A DNA stretch of 64,000 nt from Ficedula albicollis (Eukaryota; Chordata; Aves; Passeriformes; Muscicapidae): NCBI RefSeq assembly GCF_000247815.1, contig NC_021673.1, positions 1,882,380 through 1,946,379 on the forward strand, given 5' to 3'. Shown here in pieces: positions 39,711 to 51,815 of the stretch (position 1 is the stretch's first letter; every line of letters starts with the position of its first letter). The translations under genes and the position numbers were made by a program. Below the pieces are notes generated by a model. That model had not been told where the DNA came from. It did no database searches and was given only the letters and a program-made list of their open reading frames with translations.

Positions 39711-40500
39711 TTGAAGTCTTGCCTTGAGGCATTTATAAAACTCCTGGTGGGATATGAAGCAGTGGAGATTGGAGTGTTGGTGCTGATGCCTGTGAGAGGC
39801 TGCCCTGGGACAGAGGCTGGACAGGGTTAAAGGAATAAAGCAGGGATTTATCAAAAGCCCTTCACAGGATTCACCTTGGGCAGTGCAAGAGCCTGGCCAT
39901 GGCTACGCCCAAGATGGACTCTGAGTCACTCTGAGTTTTCACATTTTTATAAATTTTAGTCCATTTCCATATTGGGGTTAACTGTCCAATTCCAGCTCCA
40001 GGTTCTGCAGTCCCACCCTCCCAGATTCTCTCCTCAATTCGCTGCTGTTTGCACTTTTTGGGGCTGAAGCTGCAGCGGTGTCCTTGGTTCTGGGGCTGCA
40101 AAAGGATTGTTTTGTGTGACTGAGCTGTGAGGAGAACTCGCTAACACTTTACATGGAGTTCAGAGTCAATCACTAATGCAGTGCAGAGTGTGGAAAATAT
40201 ACAAGCTAAAACTTAAGGCGTCAGTGTCAGAGCAGGAGGACAAGGCAGGGCTTCTCAGCGGGACCCTGCTGGCCCTGGGATGCCAAAATTCTGGCAGCAA
40301 ACTGGGATGACTTTTAGGAATTATCCACCAGAGAGTGTTTGCCTGAGCAGCTCACGATCACCACACCCTTGATGCGCACCCAGCTCCTCCAGCGCCCCAG
40401 GAAAGTGAGCAGATCCCCGCCTTGGATTTCCCTTAAGCTGCTAACTCGTCCCACTCACGCTCCACCACCAGGGTTTAAAGGATCTGACCCTGCTGACCTC
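39711..40500 (+). repeat. old tandem duplication, copy B, split by an LTR
   Basis: The two parts (39711-39783 and 40224-40500) align to copy A in order. They are interrupted by a 440-bp solo LTR inserted at a site that reads TTGGTGTCAGAG in copy A. At least five CpGs of this copy correspond to TpG in copy A. Confidence 0.88.
39784..40223 (-). mobile_element. solo LTR, ERVL-type endogenous retrovirus
   Basis: On the plus strand the element starts TGATGCC and ends GGCGTCA, a TG...CA pair forming a 7-bp inverted repeat with one mismatch. Comparison with the empty site in copy A (GTTGGTGTCAGAG) gives a target duplication of about 5 bp, GTG(T)C. The left copy has lost one T. Five bp suits ERVL. 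In minus orientation there is a TATAAAAATG TATA-like box, then a leader-like region, then GATAAATCCCTGC, where an AATAAA signal would be expected and is one base off. No gag, pol or env remains, so this is a recombined solo LTR. The family name is from memory of passerine LTRs. Confidence 0.85.
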
Positions 40501-41500
40501 CAGCAGCATCCCCCAGCCCTGTCCCTGCCTGCCAAGCCCCGCGGGACCGCGGGCAGCAGGGGTTTGTGTACAAAGCTGTCACCACTCCCAGGAGCGGGTG
40601 GATTTTCCAGCTCATCTGTAACCGGAGTGCCACTTCAGCCCCGGGATCTTTCTTCCCAGTGTCAACAGCACGCAGCGGCCGAGCTATCCCCTTACACATT
40701 ATCTTCCATCAAGTTGATGGACAGCAGGCAGCAGAGCCAGCAGTCATTGTGGCAGGCTGGGTGTTTTTACAGGCACAATGGTTAATGGGCTGGTTAATGT
40801 AAAGGATTAGCCCCTTCAGCCCCGGGACATCCGAGAGGGGAGGAAGGGGGTGCTGCTGCTGCTCCGGAGACGCCGCGATCGGCTCGGAACCAAATAGGAG
40901 CGAACGAGGGGGAAAAAAAAAAAAAAAATAAAATCCGGTATGGGCTTCTTGGGTTTGGCGTTTTGGGATGTGGTGCTCAAAACAGAGCCAGACATCACGG
41001 TCTGCAGGGAATGGTGCCGTTCGCAAAGCTGCCAGAGCTGCAGGAGTGTTTGGACGCGGTCAGGCACAGGATGGGATGTCTGGGATCAGGAGCAGGGTCA
41101 GGAGCTGGACTGGATATGTGTGAGTGCGTGTCCTGTCCAGCTCAGGATATTCTGTGACTCTCTGACGCTCTGGAGGAGCAGGGAGGGAGGGACGAGGAGG
41201 CTGGACAGACCCTCCATCCCCAGCCAAGGGGTGAGTGGGAGGCAAGGGGAAAGCTCAGCTCCCCAAACCTCCATCCTGCAGAGGATGCCGAGAGGATGCT
41301 GCGGCTCTGCCCGCTCCAAAAAGCGCCTGCCCACAGGGATTACTGCGTGGAAAGGGAACATTTGCCGCTTTTCCTGAGACGGCAAAGCCCGTGGAGCCTT
41401 CCCCGAGCTCCGACCCTTCCCTGCTGCATCCCCCGCCCATCGGAGCAGCATTATTCCGAGGAGCCCGGCGAGTGCTATTGTATCACCGCTAAGTGCCCGA
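40501..41500. promoter_or_regulatory. CpG-rich segment, possible weak CpG island
   Basis: CpGs are several times denser here than in most of the window, notably at 40540-40560, 40660-40690, 40864-40912 (for example GAGACGCCGCGATCGGCTCG) and 41281-41500. GC content is also raised. There is no TATA box, transcript evidence or exon attached, so a promoter role is only possible. An A run at 40913-40929 interrupts it. Confidence 0.35.
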
Positions 41501-41667
41501 GCTTATGGGATTTATGGCCATATGCTCGCATGGCTTATGCACTGAGAAGCTTAGAAACCCTTCCTCCAAATTCCTCAGGCGGGATCAAACCTTCTGCCTG
41601 ACTGGCTCGGCTTACAGCAGAGAGACGGTCCTGGAGAGACGCTCCCCGGGAAAGCTGCTGGGTTCCA

Positions 41668-42506
41668 GGAGAAAAGGGGATGGAGAGATCCTCCCGAGGA
41701 GAAAAGGGGATGGAGAGAACCTCCCCTAGGAGAAAAGGGGATGGAGAGATCCTCCCGAGGAGAAAAGGGGATGGAGAGATCCTCCCGAGGAGAAAAGGGG
41801 ATGGAAAAACCTTCCTCGGGAGAAAAGGGGATGGAGAAAACATCCCCAGGGGAAAGGGGCTGGAAAAACCTTCCCCAGGAGAAAAGGGGCTGGAGAGACC
41901 CTCCCAGGAGAAAAATGGCAGAGAAACCTTACCCAGGAGAAAAGGGACTGGAAAAGCCTTGCCCAGGAGAGAAGGGGCTGGAAAAGCCTTGCCCAGGAGA
42001 GAAGGGGTTGAAAAACCCTCTCCATGAGAAAAGGGGATGGAGAAAACCTTCCTTAGGAGAAAAGGGACAAGCCTTGCCCAGGAGAGAAGGGGCTGGAAAA
42101 GCCTTGCCCAGGAGAGAAGGGGTTGAAAAACCCTCTCCATGAGAAAAGGGGATGGAGAAAACCTTCCTTAGGAGAAAAGGGACAGGAGAAACCCTCCCCA
42201 GGAGAAAAGGGGATGGAAAAACCTTCCCCAGGAGAAAAAGGGGATGGAGAAACCTTCCCCAGGGGAAAGGGGATGGAGAAATCTTCCCTGGGAGAAAAGG
42301 GGATGGAAAAACCTTCCAGAAGAGAAAAGGGGCTGGAGAAACCCTCCCCAGGAGAAAAGGGGCTGGATAAACCTTCCTCAGGAGAAAAGGGGCTGGAGAG
42401 ACCCTCCCCAGGAGAAAAGGGGCTGAAGAAACCCTCTCCAGGAGAAAAGGGGCTGGAGAGACCCTCTCCAGGAACGCTGCTGAGTTCCAGGAGAAAAGGA
42501 GGAAAA
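41668..42506. repeat. 30-bp minisatellite, about 28 copies
   Basis: The unit is AGGAGAAAAGGGGATGGAGA plus ten bases ending CCTCCC(C/G). Variants alternate GGGATGG and GGGCTGG, and GAGACC, GAAACC and AAAACC. A block of about 115 bp (around 42001 and again around 42116) is repeated as a higher-order unit. Both flanks carry a related word, AAGCTGCTGGGTTCCAGGAG on the left and CGCTGCTGAGTTCCAGGAG on the right. Because 30 is a multiple of three, open frames persist on both strands; they are not genes. Confidence 0.95.
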
Positions 42507-45027
42507 GTCTGGGATGGTTAGAGCTGCCTCAGTGAGGCAGGTGAATCACTCAGGGCTGGTTTCCCTCCTGTCCCTGAGCCAGAGAAACACAAATCAGTCT
42601 GTGGCCAAACCGTTTTCAGATATGGTTTAACCTATAATTATTTAGGGTTTGTATCAGGCTGCTGGGATTTAACCATTTGGTCAGGCCAAATCCTGTCAGC
42701 AAAGTGATGTTCAGCATCACTGTGTCTCATGCTATATCTGATGGTACCAACTACTCAAAAAAAAAAAAAATCAGTTTAAGTTGGTGAAAACTCACAGGAA
42801 AACATTATTTCCTTCCTTTTCTTCTCTCCCCAAATGGCATTATAATTTCAGCAGCAAGAAATTAAGAATTAAAATGCAGTTTCAGCTTAGCTGCTTTTCT
42901 TTTCCTCATTTCCATATGTTTGAATTATTACTCCATATTCTGCTGGTAAAGGGGAAGAATACAGGAAGATATTTAAAAAGCAAGCTGGTGATCTTTCTGT
43001 CTTTCACCAATTCACCTCAGCAGCATCATGGGGCTGCTGGGCTCTGAAAAGTGGAAAAGAGATGGGCCTGCACCAGGACACTTCATCTGAACTTTGGGAT
43101 TTGATGGCAGCAGGGATCTGAGCAAAGCAGGGGAGGTGATGGAGCCCGGAGCAGGATTTTGGAGCTGAAAAAGTCTTTTCTACTATTAAATTTATGTTAT
43201 TATTTTGTAATGATGACCTGTGGTGACACTCACCCTTCGTTTCTCCATTGGGGGTCCTTCTGCCTCTATCCCAAACATGATTTAAATTCTGTAGAAAATC
43301 AGAAGTGGTTTCTCCTTCTGGTTCAGGTGCACAAAAAATAAAGATTCAAGTTAGCAGAGCTCAATTTTCTGCTGAAGGCAAGTCCCAGCCTTGCAATTTT
43401 CTGTGTGTCCATCTGTGCAGAAAGGCTGAGACGTTGCTGTTGTGAAATATGAGTGTGACAGAGAAAGGAAAGGGCTTGTTCTGTTCCCCAGCAGCTTTCA
43501 GAAAATTACCCAGGGGCAAAACCCCAAACCCTGTCAATAATATATAACTTTAATTGCCATTTTCTAAGATGAACCCATTGAGTTTTGGACACTGAATGGG
43601 CCAGGGGTGGTTCCAGCCCTATCTTATAATGAGAATTTAGACATCTGCTGTGTTTTAGGAAATAGGGAATGTTGTGGTCATCAGCTAAGAACAAAGTCCC
43701 CCCTCAGCCAGGGATTCCCAAAAGTGATGGAGCTGGAAATCTCCCTGGATCAAAGAGCTCAGGCACAAAGCAAGAATTATCATGGTCACTACAGATCAAG
43801 GCACCAAAAGATGAAAGGCTGGATTCTTATATTTATAGAAATATAAATGTATGCCCTATTCTGCCTTGATAAAGGGACCCTTAATTACACACAGTTATTA
43901 CAAAACCTGCACAAATTGGAGCAGAATGGTCAGTGCACAGACATGAGACAAAGGAAGCATTTTTCATATTTTCTGTCCATTCATAAATAAGGTAAAGAGG
44001 TAACATCACTTTCTTAAGTTACAGCAGGAATTTGTGGCAAAATGAAGCTCAAGGAACCAAATTTTGTTCCAGGTCTTGCTCTTTTCAGGGAGTAGTTTTA
44101 TTATTTCTTTTTCTGTAGAAGTCATTTAAGCAAATTTATATTTTAGCAAAGTCTGGAGCTGTTTCAGCTGAAAGTGACCTTTCTACAGAAAAAAAAAAAT
44201 GTCCCAACTCTCAGCACAAGTGGGGAAAAGAAAACAAATAACCTCAGGAAACAGTTCCAGCAAATTTGTCACTTCACTGATAAAGCAGTTAGGAGTTTAA
44301 AATGAGACTCACCTCATTTGTATACCTGGGTTGAATTCACCTGTGAGGGCAAAATTAAAAAAAAAAAATCACATAGAAATCACAGTTTTCAGCAACCTTG
44401 GCAATATTTGCTTTGCCAAGCAAAACCCACCTCAGTTCTGTGTCAGCCTAGAAGCAAATTTAAACAGTGTGAAGCAAGATAATGTTTTTATTTAACAAAG
44501 GAGCAACAGGTGGGGGGGAAAAATGCAGGAGAACAGTTGAGAAGTTCAGTTAATTAATGTAAATTTGACTGGATCCATCCACGTCTTGGTTTTAAGTCAC
44601 TGAGCTCTGGATTTCTGCACCTGGATCTTTCAGGTTGCCTTCAGCCCTAAAAAAACAGCAAAACTGCTTCAAGATAAACAATTATCTATAGGACAAAGAA
44701 TGACATCGATTTAGGATTTATTTATACAAAACAAGGTGAGATTAGAAGGAGCAGATGAGGAAGGGGGTGAGAAATGATGAGGGGGGAGGAGAAAAATAAT
44801 TGATATCAAAGCCTTGGTTCAGCAAATAATCTTAAAATTCAAGTTAAGCCTGAATTTTCTGCAGGTTAAGGCCACGCTCAAGTGCTCACATGGAAGTCAA
44901 GGAAGGTCCTTAATTACAGAAGAAAATGTAACATTTATGCCAAAAGTACTGAAACATTTGTTGGTTTTGATTAACGAAATAATGAATTAATTTTTGGCAG
45001 CTGTGCTGTTGAGACAGTCATTTGAAT
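42507..45027. other. unique non-coding DNA, no gene recognised
   Basis: About 2.5 kb of AT-leaning sequence with short A runs. No recognisable exon, transposon or RNA. Confidence 0.5.
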
Positions 45028-45080
45028 TGTGGAATTGTGGAACCTCCTGAGCTGGGAGGGACCCACAAGGATCATTGAGG
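45028..45080 (-). mobile_element. CR1 LINE 3'-terminal remnant, antisense
   Basis: GGAACCTCCTGAGCTGGGAG then GGACCCACAAGGATCATTGA on the plus strand is the reversed CR1 terminus of the variant also seen at 14.15 kb. Only the last 50 or so bases survive. Confidence 0.7.
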
Positions 45081-45335
45081 TTTGATTTTTAGATGAGTTA
45101 TTAAACCCTTATAAATTCAACAATGAGATGGAATGGATTTTTTAAAGCCCCTCACGACACTCATCCAATAAGCTCTGATCCCAAAATCCCCAACAATCTC
45201 TCACAAGCTGAGCAGGACAAAAAATTCCATGGCCTGAATTCCCTCCTTCCCCAGGGCATGGAAAGGGATTTGATGGGATGGGAGCTCTGAATGAGAGAAA
45301 TCCAGAACCCAGTGCTGAACTTAAAAACCACCTTT

Positions 45336-45450
45336 TATGGAATCCCAGAGTGGTTTGGGCTGGAAGGGACCTCAAAGATCATCTCATTCCATTATCCCAG
45401 GTTGCTCCAAGCCCTGTCCAACCTGCCTTGGACACCTCCAGGGATGGGGA
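45336..45450 (-). mobile_element. CR1 LINE 3' end, antisense
   Basis: TATGGAATCCCAGAGTGG, TTTGGGCTGGAAGGGACCTC, AAAGATCATCTCATTCCA, CCAGGTTGCTCCAAGCCCTG and GGACACCTCCAGGGATGGGG on the plus strand give a clear reversed CR1 terminus. It is short and non-coding. Confidence 0.93.
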
Positions 45451-45776
45451 TGCTGATGGCTGGGTGATGTTTCTTTTGTAAAGAAAACAACAGAGGGTCA
45501 ATTCAAATGGTGGCCTGGCTTCTTGAAAAATTGGGCCAAACATAAAATGCTGATGTGGTGGACTTCTTATTCAATAAACCTTTTGTTTAATAAAATATTT
45601 TTAACTATTTTTATTGATTTTTAAAAAAAAATAATAAAATGTCCATTTATCTTCAGTCTAAAACTTGAGGTAAAATTTGAGGGTCACAACAATCTACTGG
45701 ATCCATCTGGGACAGGATTTGTTTTTTCTTGTGATTTCTGACTTCAGGAAACCATTGACTCCAGCACTGCTGGACA
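45451..45776. other. unique non-coding DNA
   Basis: AT-rich around 45560-45650; nothing else is recognised. Confidence 0.4.
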
Positions 45777-45970
45777 CTGGAATATCTCAGTGGAATATCC
45801 CAGTGGAATATCCCAGTGGAATATCTCAGTGGAATATTCCTGTGGGATATCCCAGTGGAATATGCCAGTGGAATATCCCAGTGGAATATCCCAGTGGAAT
45901 ATTCCTGTGGAATATCTCAGTGGAATATTCCTGTAGAATATCCCAGTGGAATATTCCTGTGGAATATCAG
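45777..45970. repeat. 13-bp minisatellite, about 14 copies
   Basis: The unit is CAGTGGAATATCC, with variants ending TCT, TTC and TGC, and CTGTGGGATATCC. Three units equal 13 codons, so frames stay open on both strands without coding meaning. Confidence 0.95.
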
Positions 45971-48900
45971 TGCTGAGATATTCCACCCATGGGGCAACCA
46001 GCTTGTGGTCCATCCATGATTCCAACTTCTCTCCAAATTATTCCTCCGTGTTTTGACATCACTCCTGTGGTTCTACTCAAACCAGACCATGCTGGGCATC
46101 CCCTGTAGGACGGGGAGGGAATGGGGGAGAATTTCCTGGAGAAGTGAAAGTTGGCTTGTCAGGTCATGTGTAACTCCTGATTTCATCCTGAGGAGAGATG
46201 TGAGCTGTAATTCAATCCAAGCAGCAGAATTCCCCTTAGGGGAAAAAATTCCATTGCTGAGTGCTGGATGTGGATGGAGGCTGTGCCTTCGCTCTGGGCC
46301 TGTGGAATAGGTGACAGCAAGGGGGATGAGGATTTATCCAGCTTTTTGTCTTCATGGTCTCATCGTTAAGATTGAAATTAAAAATGACATTAAAAACGAA
46401 ATTAGAAACAAAATTAAGTAACTGTTAGCAGGGTCCTCCCATGGCCAGATAAATTCCCTCCCAAGCCCTTCATTCCTTCTGAAAGAAGAAATCACCTTGA
46501 TGTTGAGGTTTTTTTCACACATGTGAAAACTGGTTAAGGGACAGTGGTTTTAATGTTGAATTTTGACTTGGATTTGAAGCGGGGGAAGGGGTTGGTTGAG
46601 AGGTGCAGAGCAGCAAAAGAGAGAGATGAGATGGGAAGGCAAAAAGAGGAAAGCAGAGGAATTTGTGGGATTTGCTCAAGTTCATCCACCTATTCATAAA
46701 GGGCAAATGAGAAGTGACAGGGAGGTAACGCTGAGCAGACCATCCCAAGGAACATCTCCATAATTTCAGGGAGTAGCAACTCCAGCTGACAGATTTTTGG
46801 AGCCGGCCACGGGACTGGGGAGAGGAAGAGGAGAGGGGGGGATGTGTGGGGAGGGGGCAGAGGAGGAAGGCTGAGCTCCAGGCTGAGCTCCAGGCTGAGG
46901 TGTTGGGGCAGCCCACGTTCCGCCGGCTGCCGTCGCACGCGGAGGAAAATCTCAAAAAATCTCGAACTCCACAGCTCAGTTGGGATGCACTGGGACAAGG
47001 AACACGTCATAAACTCCAGGCTGGAGCGTGGCAGAGCTGGGAAAAGCTGAGTCCCCTCCAGGGTGGCTGCTGAACCCACATTACCTGACATTTCCCCCGC
47101 CCCAGCTCGACATGACTCAAGTGCCGGGGGCTGCATTAAGGAGGTGTGAACATCATGAGCCTGGAAAGCAGCCAAAGCTTGGGAAGGTCAAGAGAGGAAT
47201 TTTTCCACCAAGTTCAACTGGACTTTCAATCAATTCCAGCTTCACCCTGTGGCTTTCCCTACGTGTACCCAAAAAAATGAGGTGACGTGCCACGTAACGA
47301 GTGAGACCACACAGGGCTGACTCGCTCAGGGCTCCTCTCTCATGCAAACATTGCTGAGGACATCTGGGAACATTCTTGTTTGAAAAAGAAGTGTCCAAAA
47401 AAGGTGTTTTTGCTATTTTTTCAAAGGAAGGAGTGGCCAAAAGTGGGCAGAAAGCTGTTCAAAATACGGAAACAACATGAAAAATTAGGATTGGAAAGAT
47501 AACGGCAAATGATCAGCAAATCTCGGGATGAGTTTATGGCTTTGGGGGCAACAGCCAAGGGGAGATTGTTCAGACAGCCAAAGCTCAGCTGCTGCACCCT
47601 CACTCAGAAATACAAACTCCTGACAGCACAAAAGGTGCTGGCAGGGTGACAGCGAGGGAATTCCATGCAGTGATGGAGAAGCAGTTGCTCCGTTACCTTG
47701 GTAGGTCCTGCTCTGGTTCAGCTGCCTTTGCAGATCTCACCCCAAGTGCTGAAATTCATCTTCAGCTTTGCCATCAGCTCTCCAATAAATTACCCCAGAG
47801 AGGTGTTTAGAGACCCCATAGCTCCCAACGTGTTTGGGGAAAAGCACTAAAGAATGATGAAGAGCTGCTGAAATTTTATGTTACAAATATTTTTACAGCT
47901 TTAGCCCCTATTTTTAGTTAACAAATCATCTACGGACCAATTATAATTTCCTTCACACGTATTAAGTACACAGAAGAATTTGCCAAACACACTGGTGCTA
48001 ACCCCAAACATTCAAAAAACATGAGTCAGCCCCTCTCACTGCCTTCCCCTCTCCCACCCTGGGCTTATTATGGACTTAAACTTCATCAGACTTCTGCAAA
48101 AATAAGTGTCGGCCCTTTATTTGCCTTCTCGTACTGGAAATTTTTCCATTTTGCCTCTTTAAGGTTTCTTCTGCACCTCTGAGGATTAGGAATTTATTTT
48201 CTTTTTAAAATAAGCTTGATGTATCCTCCTGTTTGCTTGTCTTCCAGAGTGAGGGATGCCTGAAAATCCCTCCAGGTAAAGACTGGGACAGCAACTCCTA
48301 CAATCCCTGGATTTCCCCATTGTGGTTGTGTCCATGTGCTCTTACCTTGTTTTTCCTTCATTATGTGCAATATGAAAGTGAAAAAATGTGGTTACTGCTC
48401 CAACTTCCCAGTGGGATTGAGGGCATGGTCAGACCTTCAAAATGTTGGAACAGTTTTAGACCTTCCAGCATTTTTAAAGGGAGAGTAATTTCCCTTTTCT
48501 CCAAGCTGGTCATGGTGATTGAAGGCCTTTATTGCATTTCCCAAACAAAGGTGTCCAACACCACCTGAGATGCTCCTGAAAACCAAAACACCAACAGGTT
48601 TATTTCTGTGCAGAGCCATCTTTAAACATCAGCATCTACTGATTTATTCACGTCGTATTTTTTCCCTGAATATCAAATACCCATAAATTAATTCTCCATG
48701 AGTTTCCATTTTGCTGATGGGGTCAGGAAGGAAAAAACTCTCAAGGAATCCTTGTCCTTTTTGATTTCACCTGTTCCAGAGGATCACAGCTAGTGCCTGT
48801 ACCAGAGGAGAAGTCCCAGCCCCATCATCCAGCACTCAGGGATGTGAAGCAAAGCCCCACAAGGATCCCAACCCTCTTTATCAGTGTGCACCAAATTCCT

Positions 48901-51590
48901 TGGAAAAACAGGAGCAGAGAGCTGGGTGAGTGGATCAGCAGCACCAGGACACCTGGAGCAGGTCCAGATGCTTTGCAGGATGAGAAGAGATTGAGACAGA
49001 AGTGCAATGGGATGATTTCCACACCTCCAAACCCAATCCTTGTCTTTACAAGGGATCTGGGGAGACCTGATTCTCATTTTAAGGTCTTAACTTAAATGAT
49101 TTTTTAACTGCCAATATAGATGAAGACATGAGCTGTGTCTGGCTTTCCACATGGCTGGGATTTCTAAGAGGATTTTGGTGCTCTCTGCACTTTGGGACTT
49201 TCTTTTTGTCTCTTCAACCAGGGCCACAGAAACACTCAGCACACACAGAATCATCTGCACAAAGCTTCTTTCTGGATCTGAGCACTGTGGCAGACACTGA
49301 AGTCAATCCCTCCTGGCCTGTGTGGTTTCGTGAGAATCCAGGAAAAAAAAAAAATTTAAAAAAAAAAAAAAGGTATAAAAAGCAAAATTCACCAGATCAG
49401 CTTTCTAAGCAGTGACTTTCCCCGAGCTTTCCTAGAAACCCTGCTCTGCTTTTCCCATCTCCTGCCAAGCTCCATAGAATTGGATGAGCATAATTTTTCT
49501 TCTGCTCCTTCTCCACGAGCTTGTGCCAGTGAGAGGAAGTTTATTTTTGTAACTTAACCCCCTCTTGCAAAGTGCACTTAAAGCACCTGGCTTTCCATTT
49601 TGAATTAAACCAGAACTGACCCTACTTTGCTGAAAATGTAGCTGCTCTTTATTTGACTTGCAGGGCTTTAAGTCAGCTGTAATGGGCTGGGGTTAAGAGA
49701 GTCTCTGGTGAGGAAAACTTAGGAGAGGAGAGAGCAGCTGCAAGTAAAATAGATTTTAAAAATCAGAGACATCCCAGTCTGACAGCCTTCAAATTCTACC
49801 TGCTGCAAAGGAAAACCAATTTTGGGTGTTTTGATTGGTCCTCTTTGCTTTTATTTTTCTTTTAACCAGGTTTATAGAGGCCTTGAATGAAATTGAACCT
49901 GGAGGCCAGGGAGGGAAGGGGTGTCTGGAGGCTGCAAAGGCAGAATTGAGTGACTTGCACAGACTTCAATAATTTGCAGACATCTGATATTAAAATGAGA
50001 GAAACCCCACCCCCACATGTACAGCCTGGGAACTGTGCCCTGCAGACAATTTTAATGGCTCATGTGGCTCTGTGCACCCCAACCTTCCAAAAATGCCTTT
50101 TGCTGGGATATTTATTGATTTTTCTGGATCTAAACAAAAAGCCCAGGGAAGCAGGGAGGAGGGGAAAAAAATTAATAATAATAATAATAATAAAAAAAAA
50201 AATTTGGAAATGAGATGAAAACCAGCTGATAACTCAGCCTCAGGGAATTCTTGTCTCTCTGCAAAGACAGACATCCAAGGAGACGTGGCAGCTTCAGGGT
50301 CTGGGAGAAGCAGGTCAGGACGTCAAGTGGAGTTAACAAAGTTGGGAAAATCACTGAGCAGGAGCCATTAAGGGCACCCATCACACTAAGCCTGGTAACT
50401 CGTTCTGAAGCCTCATCTGCCCCCAGTGAGAAGCCTGTGATCAAGAGCAGAGAATAAAAATTACAGGCTTCAAAGGGGAAAATTAGTTTATATCAGAATC
50501 TGGAGTGTCCAAGGCCTCATAATTAACTGATTTGGAGGTTTCTGTTGTTGTAATCGCTGAGTAAATCAGTGTTTTAATGTTGGGAAAAGAATTCTCAGCA
50601 ATACAGGTTTGCAGATCAGAGGTAATATTCTGAAATGAAGTATTTAGCTCATTTTGATTCACCCCTCTTCCATTCCTAATCCTCAGAATGATCCTCTGAC
50701 ACGGATTCATTTATGACAGGATCCTGTGGAATCAGGTAATTTAAAATTTAAAAAATTAAAAAATTTTTTTTAAATTATATATCTCATTTTAGATGGGTAA
50801 TATTGACTGAAATGAACATTACACCTCCTCTTTTTATACCAACCCAAATTTTCACCTGGAGAATGAGGATGGTGCCATTGCACACTTCAGATGGTGCAAT
50901 CAGCCACAAAAATAATTCTGCAGCAGTGGAGACCTTGAAAGGACTTCCTAGAGCAGCCAAACTCACCCAGAGTTGTCTTCAGCACCAGCTCTGTCCTTTA
51001 CTTCAGCTCTGGATCTGTCATTCTGCTCCCAGAATTCCATCTCTTGATTTCATTCCCTGTAAACGATGAGCAGTGCTGAATTCAGAATCCCTGGAACACG
51101 AGAAACAAGGGCTCTTCTTCACAGCTTTGGGCCATTTGGACAGGAGTGGCTTTTCCAGAGATCCAAAGGAATTCTGCCAGCCTGGCACCACTGCTTGTCC
51201 CAGGGCTGGGGGTGAGGAGTGGGATGCCTTGCTTGGCCATCCTTCAATGTCAGACGATGAGAAATCTTCTCCTTTGTCGTTTCTCATCGTCCTTTCACAA
51301 AAGCTGGGTGTAGGGTGAGAGTTCATCCCCCCAACCTGAGTCCTCCTCTTCTCTGACCCTGCTTTGAGCAAGAGGCTGGACAAGATCAGCTGAAGCCTCC
51401 TCTGGCCTGAATTTCCCTCTGGCGTGGTCTGGCTTCCAGGGAAGAGCTGCCTTGGGGATGGGAAGGGAGGGAGTACTCAATCAGTACAGGTGATTGAGGT
51501 TCCCACACGCAGGGATTTGGGAGGAGCCTGGCAAACCAAGCCAGGAACCCAGGAAAACCCAGCTTGGAGGGGCTGAACATGATGGGCAAC
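45971..51590. other. unique non-coding DNA, no gene recognised
   Basis: About 5.6 kb without an identifiable exon or transposon. Small features: a GC-rich patch at 46800-46950 with GAGCTCCAGGCT repeated, two A runs at 49350-49372, and an (AAT)n plus A run at 50173-50203. Another is an AT-only stretch at about 50740-50785. The segment 47850-48200 is repeat-free and AT-leaning and may be conserved non-coding DNA; no proof is visible. Confidence 0.45.
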
Positions 51591-51815
51591 CATGAAATCA
51601 GGAAGGTTGGGCAGGACCCCTCAGGTCATCGAGTCCAGCCATTCCCAATTAACCATTTCTTGCCTAGAAACCTTTTGAACACTTAAGGAGAGTGATTCCA
51701 GCCCTGCCCTGGGCAGCCTGATCCAATGCTTGACCACCCTTCCCGTGGCTAAATTTCTCCTGCTATCCAATCTACAAACAAACCCCATCCCATATCCTGC
51801 AGGGAGCAGGGATGA
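51591..51815 (-). mobile_element. CR1 LINE fragment, antisense
   Basis: The plus strand shows a reversed, diverged CR1 end: CATGAAATCAGGAAGGTTGG, CCCTCAGGTCATCGAGTCCA, GCCCTGGGCAGCCTGATCCA and CTCCTGCTATCCAATCTAC. The word order matches CR1 antisense through the usual 'gggcagcctg' and 'atccaatcta' stations. Its 5' limit is unclear. Confidence 0.82.

Noticed and set aside
41668..42506. CRISPR-like spacing of 30-bp repeats
   Set aside because: The repeats are contiguous with no unique spacers, diverge continuously, and sit in a vertebrate genome.
41535..42521. Frames of 100-200 codons on both strands with a 10-residue period
   Set aside because: A 30-bp minisatellite keeps all such frames open; there is no start context, domain or splice support.
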